Positions 35,441-46,711 of a stretch of DNA of 64,000 bases are shown in pieces. The translations under genes and the position numbers were made by a program. The notes under the pieces were generated by a model that worked only from the letters and a program-made list of their open reading frames with translations, was not told the origin of the DNA and did not search any database. Origin of the DNA: Physcomitrium patens (lineage: Eukaryota; Streptophyta; Bryopsida; Funariales; Funariaceae); NCBI RefSeq assembly GCF_000002425.4, contig NC_037254.1, positions 11,472,263 through 11,536,262 on the forward strand, given 5' to 3'. Position 1 is the stretch's first letter, and each line of letters opens with the position of its first letter.

Positions 35441-36480
35441 TGTTTCAGGTAGCTCTGGCGCGATGATGCCAGAGCTTATTCCAGATTGACAGGAACCAAT
35501 TACGAAGCAGGATCTGCATAGAAACACGGTACTGGTAAAAATGGGCATGGAATTTCTCCCTCTCCGTTCCATCAGTCCAATGTTGGGTTAATTCCTGCAA
35601 CATGATTATTCTGAGGATTGTTCCTGCTGGAGCTCGACGAAGGACCGTAGATTGAAACGTGCTCAACCAATTCCAGTTTAGTAAGACCACCGCTAGGAGC
35701 ACGGGAAATGAAAGCGGCGGTGCATCTCTCCCTCGGAGATGGGTCCAACTTGGAATACATGTGGACGGTTGCAAAGTTTGGGACGCTGTGTGGAGCCGAG
35801 ATCAGCAACGGCCCTGCCACGAAAGAAGGGATGCAACCGATCCGCGACGTAATGGTTCGAGCGATGTTGACAAAGCGGTTGCCACTTGGCTATACTGGGG
35901 CCATATGTCGGCGGTAGGGAACTCCGAACGCAGCGGCACCTCTGATTTGGATGACTTCATCAACAAACGTGGAAAGTGTACCTTGCATGACCATCGATTC
36001 ACGATCCGTTCAAACCACGTCCTCATACGTGACCGGCACTTGGACTTGGAGTTTGCGAGAAAGAGTTGATTTTGGCCCCGGAGCTCTAGCAACAGGTTAC
36101 CAAAGAGGGCGGCGAAACACATCACATTTCACCCTTGCACCGGCCATCCCACCGCCTCCATTGGAATGCCATAAAGGATGCTATCCACGAGTCTTCCTTG
36201 CTGCTGGGGTTTGAGGCCCGGCCTGTCGCTCGATGCATGAGTGGGACCACTGCACGTCTTCTAGGTGGACAATGTCGACGACAAAGTGGAGGGGGCCGTC
36301 GCTTCCAAGCACTTGGTTTGGGCACAGCCAGGATGGTGCGTCGGCTGGACGGAGGATTCGCATGGTTTGGGAGGTGAGTAGGAGGGGTTGTGCATTTGCG
36401 TCTTTTAAGGGAGGCGAGGCGCTTTGGCTACGATCTGATAGTTATGTGGCATCCCCAGATCCCCGGACAGCGATGTAGGG
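35441..36480. other. GC-rich island with unrecognised minus-strand frames
   Basis: Composition and codon-like regularity suggest a former or unrecognised gene. The minus strand holds adjacent frames at 35,445-35,774, 35,572-35,820, 35,802-36,125 and 36,122-36,325. Phrases such as TFVDEVIQIRGAAAFGVPY (near 35,920-35,980) and SVPNFATVHMYSKLDPS (near 35,735-35,785) look protein-like, but I cannot place them in a family. Competing frames are open on the plus strand (35,659-36,069), so coding is unproven. It may be a decayed single-copy gene. Confidence 0.3.
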
Positions 36481-38230
36481 TTTAGTCCGAGGAACGCTGG
36501 CGTGCCATCCTCTCCCATACCATCCCAAGATGCTTGGGTTTGTTACCGGAATCGATGCGACCCAACAACCATCAAAAAAAAAAAAAAAAAAAAAAAAAAG
36601 AAGAAAGAAAGGAAAATTTAAAAATAGAAAAGGAGAAAGAAACCACTATTGTTTTGTTGTCACAGCAACTGGACACATGCTCACTCGGAGACACGATGCT
36701 TTCAAGCGCCTGTGGAGCGCTAAAATAGGACGACTCGGGTGAAAGGGACAAGTAGTGCTGAGAACAGAAGCCAGCGTTTCATGGGGGAAGGATAGAAAAT
36801 AAAACAATGGGTATCCACATGAGTCACACCATGATTGCACAGGCACACACGTGAAGCTAGCTATACTGACATGAGATATCCACACCTACGTCCCGGATCC
36901 GCATTGCCCACCGCTCAGCTTCCTGCTGCTTCCTACCCGCAACTGCTCAGTTGAGGAACGTGTAACGTCCGCAGCGAAAGCCACGCAGATCCGCGCGACC
37001 ACACTTCTTGGGCAGCTGCAACCTGTTGCTCTCCATCTGGGCGGGGAAGGAGCTGGACCTGAGCCGAGCGCACATGCAATTCTTGTCCGCCCTGCAGACC
37101 ACCATGCAGCACTACTAGGTGGGCGGCGGTGGCCGAGCTCCCTCAATGGATCGCAGGCACGGGTATAGCGCGTTAGGGTCGCACACCCCGATAGCGTTGG
37201 ATTTGGCCCACCATCGCCATCACCACCAGCAAACAAACGCTTACATCTACGACGTGCCGCTTCGATCCTGCCACTGCCAATGCCATGGCCGTTACTGGAG
37301 GCGCACCACTTTGAGATCCTGCTGCCGCTGAATTCGGCTTACCACTATCTTGCTGCTTGCTGAACGGTTAGCCACCAAACGGAGCTGAGCTGATCTGAGG
37401 CGACCTGAGCTATGCTGAGAGCTAAAGACTGAGCCGAGGTGATCTGTGGATGGTGTGGACATGGAACAGCGCCGCCATTTGTAGCCTTGGCCACGCAGAA
37501 GCAAGTCAAAAGGCCCATCGCCCCTCTACGTCAATTTCACCATGACGGGTCACTGCACTTCACCTGCACCTCACCGAACTGCATTTGAGGCTCTGACAGG
37601 TGCGCGCGCTAAACCCGAGGAACTAAATCGCTGCCGATGGTTGTCAAATGCGCGGCTTTCCGGGGCTGGGCCGGAAGCAGTTGGGACGTTGACTCCCAGG
37701 CGCCGAGCTTCCGGGGTTTGTTGTCACCAAACGTGCAGGCATTGGATTCCTGCGGAATGGACCCCGGATGAGTGCGTCAGCCACAGTCAGGCCGTATTTT
37801 CTCTCCACCTGCCTTCCCCCCCTGCCCGGCCCCCGCTGCATTGTGAAGCTGCTCGATGGTCCCCTCATGCGAGCGTGTCGGGTAGCGGCGACACCCTGGC
37901 TGCCATGGGCGGAGGTGAGCTTGCGGCTGCGTGTAATGTCGTTTATTTGCTGCTGGAGCTGTGCTGCCTGGGCTGCGGTGGCCGAGTATGCAGCGCCGCT
38001 GGAGTGTACAACGCCAACACCGTCGTGCGTTGATGCCCTCCCTCATGTCCTGTCTGCAGCGAATTCCGGGCAAGTGAGGGAGCAGGCAATGCTACGATGC
38101 GGGGAACGAGGTGGACGACAAGTGCGCGTCCAATCAGCCAAGGTCATCCCCGGTCCCTGAGCAGATGGTGCGCTGCTGCCGGAGAAGTGCAGGCGAGGGG
38201 CCGTGAATGTATTGATGTTAATCACACTCA
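36481..38230. other. GC-rich DNA, no recognisable gene; poly-A tract
   Basis: A run of about 26 A followed by an AG-rich stretch lies at 36,574-36,620. Frames at 36,886-37,236, 37,542-38,033 and 37,644-38,160 overlap on both strands and show no domain; on the minus strand near 37,880-37,960 a glutamine-rich phrase (AAQAAQLQQQIND) is the only protein-like feature. The tract ends where AT-rich copia-type DNA begins. Confidence 0.35.
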
Positions 38231-38479
38231 AGCATTGATCGAAGAACGTAACACAGAATATGTTGACAATTAGCTGTGCGAAAGCTTTGATTCACTTTAC
38301 AGGGTCGTTTCAAGACACAGCAAGCACAAGCAATTGATCTCTAAGCAAATGACAAGTCACATACAAGACAATGACTACTCTACATGTTACATTAATCTAT
38401 GTACATAGAGTTACAATTCTCATTTCCATGTATGAAGTCAAATGAACGTATTCATCCAACACTTTCACTGTGTCATTTT

Positions 38480-41300
38480 AACTTTCTACAGCCAAATGTC
38501 ACTCATCCTCTCCCACTTTGTTGATGTTGAAAGTTGTAATACCCAGTATGGATCACAACTAAAAGAAATCGTCGTGGGGAAGAGCCTTGGTGAATAAAAC
38601 TGCAATTTGGTTGGGAGTTGGAATAAAATAGAAATCAACTCGTTGCTTCTTCTAGAGCTCTCAAATGAAAAAATTCTTGATGACAATATGCTTGGTATGT
38701 TTGTGGAATATTTGACTTTTAACAAGAGCTATTGTTTCTTAGTTATCACACAAAATAACAATTGGTAGGAATTGCAATATTGCAATACTCTATAGGAGAC
38801 AAGGTAACCATATTGCTTCTTTGGTTGTCTTAGACATCCAAAGCGCTTTGCAGTAGTTATAGAGTTAGTGGTACAGGGTTGGCATTGGCTAGTACAGGAA
38901 TTTGCTCCGTTGGTTAGAAAATAAATAAATAAATAAATAAATAATTGGTACAACTCTTGCAGTTGTTAGGATTGCTTGCAAAATTAGAATCAAAGAAATT
39001 ACAAAGATAAAAATCAACTGTTTGGTAAAATTGAAGGCTGAAGGTGATGGTTTCTTTGAGATATTGTAAAATCCTATTCAATGCATTCTAATGTGAATGC
39101 TTCAAGGACAACTGAAATCAGGCCACTTTGTTGAATGCAAAAGCATTGTCGGGTTGAATGAGGCCCATGGCATATATTAAGCATGTGATACATTGTATGT
39201 ATAGCTTGTTTGTTGATGAATCACTTGGTAGATTTGCAAAAATAGTAGTTCTAATTTCATCATTAGAAGAAAAAAAGTTACATTCAAACATGTTGAAACA
39301 ATTGAGAACTGCCAGAAGATATTGGTATTGATGGAGAAAGATTAAATATTGTGGTTGGAATTGTTGAATTTAAAAACCAACAAAATAATCAAAAGAGCCG
39401 ATAGTGACTTTGAAAGTGGCTTCAAGATAATGAACTTGCTTTTGGACATAATCGGATTGGAATAAATAGATGATTTTGTTGTCAATATATATTTAAACAA
39501 TTGTGTAAAGAAAAGTACCATGATTGGAGTCGACACAAGGATTGGTAATAAATGAATAAAGACTAAATTATTTTAGATATAGGTCAATTTTTTTATTCTA
39601 TTGATGAACTATTTGCTTCAGGCTATAAATGCTTATTTAGAGGCAGTAATATAATGGGTGCCTAGAGGGGTATTTGAAATTGCTGTGTAGATACATATAT
39701 ATCTCATCATGCAAATCATTGTTCAAGAATGTTGTGCCAATATTGAATTGTTTGAATTCCATGTCTCTAGCAACAATCCAAATGGAATGATGCTTAACCA
39801 CTAGGCTAAAAGTTTTTGCATAATATGTTCCAAGATTTTGAGTGAAGCTTTTAGCAACTAATCTAGCTTTGTGTTTTTGTGATTTGTCATCAAAATAATA
39901 CTTAATTTAATATATCCACTTACAATATATAATTTTGCATCCGAATGGAAGAAATTATAAATTTCAAGTATAGTTTTCTATCAACAAGTTATATTTGGTT
40001 TCATTTGCATCATTTCATTAGGCCAATGATTGGAAGTAAGAACCTTGACATAATAATGGAGTTTGAAAAAATATTTGTCAATGACCACAAGACAAGGAAT
40101 AGACTCAAGATGAACAAAAACATTTGTTGTGGAAGGAGTTGTGGCACAAAGTATAGTATTTAAAATTTCTAGCATCAAGCAATGACATTGATAGCAAGAC
40201 ATAATTGAAAAGTCTTGTATTGAGGCATCTAAAAAGTTAGAAATAAGATGAGATGAAAACTCTCCCTCTATCCAAAGTCTCCCATAAGTTCAAGATTATT
40301 CAAAATGAAGGTTCTTCCAAAGATTCAAAAGACTAATAATGTGAGATTTTTTTGAAAAAGAAGAATATGCCAAATTAAATGGTTATTCTTCTAACATTGT
40401 TGAGGAAGGAATCAGATCAAAATCAATCAGTAAAGTCTTAAAAGGATCTAAAGCAAAAAATATATTGGAATTATATTTTCCAATAGTTTCATTAAGTCTT
40501 GCATTTGAGCTTTCAATAACTTTGTTAATTGCTGGATTCTAGAATCCGTTTGCTTTACTTAATGAAGAATAGTTGGAAAAGTTTACCAAAGTACTTTTAG
40601 TTCTTTATGCTTATGTTTGTTAATATGTATATATGCAAGAAATTCAAATAATTTATAATAAGACACAAAGAGCTTGGTTCCAAACCACTTCTCAAATGGA
40701 GTTTGTTTATTGGTTTGACAAGTGACTGTGCGGTTCAAACGATAGACCATGGTGTTGATGGTCTTTCTTAAAGAATTCACTATAAATTTTTTTTTATATA
40801 ACTTAGATTGAACAGCTTCAAAAATAGATAAATTATCTTGTTTGATATATCCATCTATTTAATGAGATATATCCATCTTTGAAATTTTACCAAAGATATT
40901 ATCATACAAGAACTCAATGACAACAAAAGTTTTTAATTTATGTTCAAAATGCAGATATGTAGACTTGATTTGCTTGCCAAGCATGCAACAATGGCATAAA
41001 TAAATAATTGAGGTTGTGATCCCTAGAATAAAATCAAAGAATGAAAGGTAAATAAATATTTATCTAATAATTGCAATATCAATATGAGCCATTTGTTTAT
41101 GCCAAAGATTAATATTTTGAGTTTAAAGTTGTTGTGGAGTTATAACAAAACAAGAAATTGATATTTTAAGAAAATTGGGAGTCAATTGAATAGAATTGCC
41201 TTGATGTTTATAGAGATGTGTGGATGGGCTTGGTGAAACAATGGTAATTAAGAGCCAATATAATTAGTTAATGCCCTTCTCATTCAAAACGGTATTTCTT
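38480..41300 (-). mobile_element. Ty1/copia element fossil, integrase to RT
   Basis: Minus-strand copia-type remnant. The clearest part is the integrase end at 40,583-40,780, with MVYRLNRTVTCQTNKQTPFE and a following FEFLAYIHI, the usual copia order. To its right (about 40,800-41,050) lies the gag-pre-integrase/zinc-finger side, and to its left (38,480-39,900) reverse-transcriptase-like sequence. LTRs were not identified; 38,230-38,480 is a candidate 3' flank. Old and broken many times. Confidence 0.7.
38918..38943. repeat. (AAAT)n microsatellite
   Basis: Six or so AAAT units in a row inside the copia fossil. Confidence 0.9.
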
Positions 41301-42064
41301 GCTTTAGAAAAGAACTTACAAGCAGCAAGAGTTGTTACAAAAGATGTTCCAACTTTTAAAATTAAACCAACAGAAAACAAATTCTGTACAAGGGATTTTT
41401 TTATTTTATTTAATTTATTTATTATTATTTTTTAACATTGTAGAAGTTAATCTTAAGTAAATTTTTGTTAGGTGTGATTGGAAATTTAGAGTCAAGTTTA
41501 ATATTTTTACCCTTTTCAGAACTCATTCAATGTTTTTAGATCCAACCTATCATCATTCAATAATTGACAATCATTGTAAACAAGAAAGGAAGTAAATGTA
41601 AGAGTGCTGTTCAAGTATGCTGGCATGTTAAATCCTTATCAAATTGAATTGTAGCTCAGTTTACAATGCTCCTTCATACCAAACATTCATACCCAGCTTT
41701 TTTCAGTGCTAGGGTCATTTAAACTGATACATAAATGTGTGTTATTGCATAGCTAACAGTGAGAATCTTTGATACATTTCTTTACAAAATGTGGAATGTG
41801 ATTTTTATGCTCTTGGTTGCATGTCTGTTCTTTTTTTGTTTTGAAACTTTTGCTTATATTTAGAAGACTTAATAAAGTCATATCCTACAATTGGGCTTGA
41901 TAAAACTATAGGTTTCTATGAGCGAGAGTTGATTCTACCTTATAAATGAAACATATGACAAGCCATTCCAATGATTGACATGTAAAGAATCATTATTCTA
42001 CATGTAAACTGTAGATTCTTCAATACCTGCAAAAATTGCCCTACACCAAGGCAAGGAAGATATT
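41301..42064. other. AT-rich DNA, no gene recognised
   Basis: No coding signal on either strand; it lies between the copia fossil and the second copy of the 0.8-kb repeat. Confidence 0.5.
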
Positions 42065-42905
42065 ACAATGTCATATAATATGTCATACATTGTATTGAAG
42101 AAGTTTTATTTTAAATAAGAATATTTTTAAAAGTAGAGAAATTTTATATAAAGCAATAACCAAGTTGTAATGTATATTTATGAAACTTAACAAATAATTG
42201 CAATTGTATGAGTAATTTATGTTATGCAAACAAAATATGCAAAAAAAATATTGTATTCTTGTAGTTTATACGACATACATAAAGCATCATGTGTGTTATA
42301 TTTTTCACAATAGAATTAAAAGATAGTGAAAATTGTTTCAAATATAATAATTTTATAAATTAAACAAAACATCATCACTTATAAATGGCAATGCATAAGA
42401 TTCTACTATTAAGACTTACGTAATCTACAATCTTTAAATTATACTTATAGCTTCAAATTTAATGCAATTTGTTTTCTTGAATATACCTAGCATATATCTT
42501 ATGTTCCATTGTTTCTCATTTTATCTACTATCTTTTTATTGTATATTAGATTAGAAATTTCTCAAGTTGATTAATATTTCATGTTTTATATTGGAATTGT
42601 AAAAATATTATTCTTTTATTAAAGATCCTTTATTTTTTATGCTATACCATTAATTATTTTTTATTTATCACAAGTTTTTTTAATTTTTTATAATAAAATT
42701 ATTTTTTATGTAAAAGAAATATTTAATAAAAAGAAATTGTATGCATATAAAAAAACACACATTGTACATCAAATTTAAAAAATTCTATTAATTAATATTA
42801 GATATTAGGATCTATCTATCTATCTACATATTTGAAGTAGACTTTGTGATTGATATAAAAAGAAGGTGATAGTTTGATGATAAGACATAAAATAGATTTC
42901 TAAAA
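42065..42905. repeat. Dispersed ~0.8-kb repeat, copy 2
   Basis: Collinear with 19,950-20,765 in the same orientation over its whole length with scattered base changes, including the right-end block gtagactttgtgattg followed by an AAAAGAAGGTGATAG segment. No open frame. Confidence 0.75.
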
Positions 42906-43127
42906 CTTACTAATATTTACATTTAATTGGATCATAAATTAATAAATATAATGAATTTATTTATATTAATAAGAATAAAATTTTAATTAAATATGCTCTA
43001 TACTTTATGAGCTTTGAAGCTAACTCAATGTATTTTAATCTTCTTATCTAAATATTTTGAGGAAATTGTTAAAGCTTCATCCTCCCTTGCCACTAAATGA
43101 TTCATTCTATACATGTTCCCTATCTCC

Positions 43128-43612
43128 AACCATGTTCCCAACCTCTGTCCCCAACCATGTTCCCAACCTCTGTCCCCAACCTTGTTCCCAACCTCTGTCC
43201 CCAACCTTGTTCCCAACCTCTGTCCCCAACCTTGTCCCCAACCTTGTTCCCAACCTCTGTCCCCAACCTTGTTCCCAACCTCTGTCCCCAACCTTGTTCC
43301 CAACCTCTGTCCCCAACCTTGTTCCCAACCTCTGTCCCCAACCTTGTTCCCAACCTCTGTCCCCAACCTTGTTCCCAACCATGTTCCCAACCTCTGTCCC
43401 CAACCTTGTTCCCAACCTCTGTCCCCAACCTTGTTCCCAACCTCTGTCCCCAACCTCTGTCCCCAACCTTGTTCCCAACCTCTGTCCCCAACCTTGTTCC
43501 CAACCTCTGTCCCCAACCTTGTTCCCAACCTCTGTCCCCAACCATGTTCCCAACCTCTGTCCCCAACCATGTTCCCAACCTCTGTCCCCAACCTCTGTCC
43601 CCAACCTTGATC
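43128..43612. repeat. 25-bp minisatellite (CTTGTTCCCAAC + CTCTGTCCCCAAC)
   Basis: Tandem array of about 19 units. Each unit is a 12-base half (CTTGTTCCCAAC or the CATGTTCCCAAC variant) plus a 13-base half (CTCTGTCCCCAAC), with occasional half-unit losses (for example near 43,230 and 43,450). It passes rightward into decayed copies up to about 43,730. Since 25 is one more than a multiple of three, each unit shifts frame, so all three frames encode the same 25-residue cycle (LFPTSVPNLVP.. on the plus strand) and all six frames stay open for 165-223 codons. These frames are a by-product of the repeat and are not counted as genes. Confidence 0.97.
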
Positions 43613-44089
43613 CCAACCTCGTCCCTTGTTTCCATTGCAACCTCCTCCCTTTGTCCCCACCTTATCTCAACTCCATCCTGTTCCAACCCCAACCTGTCTC
43701 AACCCCATTACAACCTCATCTCCCTTAAGTTATTTTTATTTAATTAAAATAAATAATTAAAATTAAAATACTTATTTCTAAATATGATTAAATGTATATA
43801 TGAAGTAAAAAAATGATAATCATTTTTTTTTTGAATTTAGAGTAAAAATATTTAAAATCATTTACAATATTAAGTTTGTAGTAATATAATTTTATTATTT
43901 AAATTTTAGTATAAATGTTTTGTAGTTGAATAAAAATAAAAGTCCATCAAAATTAAATAAAATCTTAGTACTTATTCAAAATTATTAAATTTTGTGATTA
44001 ATAAATATTTATTATAAAATTCAAATTGTTTCTTAGCTATTACACATATTTAATTATATCTTTAAAAAAATTAAATTTTAAATTAAATC

Positions 44090-44480
44090 TAAAATATTGT
44101 GTCTAAATTTAAAATACTATTCAATAACATTTATCTTTTTGATAACATGTAAAAATTATTTGATGTATTTAAAATTTCTAAAAATATAAATATTTTTTAC
44201 AAAATTTGATGAGTTTTCCAAATGATATTAATCAATGAAACATATCTACTTGATTAATGGTTTTAGATCTGAAATAAGTTGAGTTACAACAATCACAATT
44301 ACAATTTTTATTGTTAATATTAAGTACACCTAAAATTAGACTTTAGTTTCAAAATATTGTGACTAAATTTTAAAATATTATTCAATAACATTAATATTTT
44401 TGATAACATGTAAAATATTGTTGGATATATTCAAAAAAATTAAAATATAATTTTTTTCTTACATTTATTTTTTTTACAAA
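44090..44480. repeat. Direct duplication (~130 bp units) in the foldback core
   Basis: Segments 44,090-44,220 and about 44,345-44,480 share, in order, aaaatattgtg, ttcaataacatt, ttttgataacatgtaaaa and ttttttacaaaattt, with small indels. They are a diverged direct duplication inside the AT-rich core between the inverted arms. Confidence 0.7.
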
Positions 44481-45010
44481 ATTTGGATTAAATATAAAAT
44501 TATTTTTAACTGTTTAAAAAATATTTTCTTAAATATTTTGTGAATATAAATTAAATAAATTTAGCTTCTATATACAATATGTGTTTTATATTTTATTTGA
44601 ATTGGTTTTTAAAATGACACTTTGGATGTATAAGTTTTGTATAATAATAGATTTTATGGTGCATGTATAATATTTGAAATTTCAATAAATATTTTAATTA
44701 ATAAATCAATATATAAATAAAAAATAATTATATAAATTAAAGTAAGAATAATTCTAAAAATGATATCATTATAAAAATATATATTTAATGATAAAGAAGT
44801 TCCAAAATAATAATGCAAAATTATTTTTATATATTATTTATACATGTTGTTACTTAAAAAATTAAAACTTAGATGGGGTGGAATAGAGACAAGGTGGAGT
44901 TGGATTAAGTTGGGATGCAAACAGAGGATGGTGGCTGGGAATAGAGTTGGAACAAGTGACATATATAGAATGAATCATAAGATGGGATGAAGGAGAGTAT
45001 CATTGACAAA

Positions 45011-46209
45011 ATTGGATTGTGGCTTTAGCAACTCCCTATTTTTATTCTTATGAAATATTGCAACCATTTCTTAAGTAGCAGTGACAATTCATTATGAAGT
45101 AATGTAACAATTCTTTGAGCAATTTTGTCCAATAATTTTTATTTATTATTGATCACATAAAATCTATGCAAAGGAGAGTCTCAATTATCACCGAAAAGGA
45201 CTTATAGAAGCTTCTTAGGAACCTTTAGGCTTGTGGCCTAAATATCAAGTTATAGGTTGCTTCTAATTCAACTTTATAAGTATAAAAAACTTATAAATAA
45301 AGTTTTAATTGCCATATGACAAATCTGTGAGTAATAATATCTAATTTGCATATCAAAAACTTCCTTGATTATTTTTAAAAAGACAATTTTTACTAAATAT
45401 ATTTCTAAATACTTCTGTTGACTTTTATTTATTTAAGTAATATAAGCATTTGTTACACTTGCACCCTTCCTTACACCCTCTAGTAGAATTGGAGAAACAA
45501 AAGCATAGATTGAAATGCCTTGTGTAGTTGCTAAATTCCTTCATTGTATGCAATTGTACAACATCTTTTATTATTATTAGGTTGCAGTGATATTAAGACT
45601 TTGAACTTATTATTTCTTAATAAAAAGACATAAATAATAATCTATTTTATTCTTTTATTGATTAATTTTACAATAATATTTGATATTTTTATTTTACTCA
45701 TGTAATCCACTTCTATTAGATGGCCTTGCTTATGGAGGATGTCTAATAGTTTGTCTAAAAGTTGTTGTCTTCATGTATACACATAATTTGGGAAGAGAAG
45801 CTTTAAACCTTTTAAAATTTATTAAAAAGTTTGTAAATTTTAGGATATTCAGAAGAATAAGTTGTGCTTGAACAAAAGCTTTTAATCCTTCAATCTTCTT
45901 CACCTGTATCCTTTAAGTTACAAGATTTATATGTGTTCAAGATTGTGGTTGGTTATATTTATCCTTTATTTCTAATTATATCCAAAATGTCAAGGGGTAA
46001 TGAGGCATAGAAGGATCTTTATTCTATTATCAATGGGTTTTTAAAGTTGCAACAATAATCAAGTAGTTTACTGTGATCATCTCAAAGTTGTCTAGAAGAT
46101 TTATATAAAACCTATATATGGTGGTTATTGAGTATAAATTTAAACAATAATAATGTATAGAAGATTTATATGTTATGAAATTAGATATAAATAGGTTAAT
46201 TATGTAGCA

Positions 46210-46245
<36 letters not shown>

Positions 46246-46711
46246 CTTTTTGATGATGTAAATGGGAATGGTCAAGTAATCAGTGTAATTGCAATTTGCA
46301 CATGCTGTAATTTCAGACAAATCTAAAACAGTTGCATGAACATTACCCATTTTACTTGAGGATTAGGATTAATGAGATTATTCCATTTTCGAAGTGAAAA
46401 ACTTCAAATAAATCCTCCCCTAAAGATATTTGTTCTTCACTGAAAGCTGGAAGGTAACGTTTAAGGGCTTTGGATATATCATGTGTAAAAAAGCATCCAG
46501 ACATACGAAAAAGGAAGCAGAACTTGTAGAAGCCTTGGGTGCTTGAAGCGGAAACCCACAAGTGGTTACTTAAAGCATTCTCAGAATTTTAGGGGAATAA
46601 TTGTTGTCCGATGCAGCAGAGTACTCCCACCGACGCTAGAGAATTACATGGATTTTTCGTTTGAATGGTAGTCACATTAAGAAACTGAAGCAAATTCTTT
46701 CGTTACAGTTG
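45011..46711. other. AT-rich intergenic and 3' flank of the DUF4079 gene
   Basis: No gene recognised. An AT dinucleotide run lies at about 46,212-46,243. A 69-codon minus-strand frame (46,352-46,561) just beyond the DUF4079 stop has no known domain and may be 3' UTR of that gene. Confidence 0.45.

Larger units (their letters stand above)
43060..45010. mobile_element. Foldback-like element with minisatellite arm
   Basis: The left arm (43,060-43,735) and the right arm (about 44,870-45,010) are inverted relative to each other. Both carry tgattcattctata(c/t)atgt, and beside it decayed versions of the CCCAACC-type minisatellite; on the right arm these read as GGTTGG/GGGA-type words. The outermost parts also agree (gttaaagc on the left, gctttagcaa on the right). 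Between the arms lies about 1.1 kb of very AT-rich DNA with an internal duplication. No transposase frame is visible and no target-site duplication was found, so a non-autonomous foldback or long-TIR DNA element is the best reading, not a proven one. Confidence 0.5.

Noticed and set aside
37542-38160. 163- and 130-codon plus-strand frames
   Set aside because: They overlap equally long minus-strand frames in GC-rich DNA, with no recognisable motif.
43128-43612. CRISPR-like array
   Set aside because: Units are contiguous without unique spacers and the context is a plant nuclear genome; it is a minisatellite.
43025-43747. Six overlapping frames of 165-223 codons treated as protein genes
   Set aside because: All follow from a stop-free 25-base tandem unit; no non-repeat coding sequence supports any of them.
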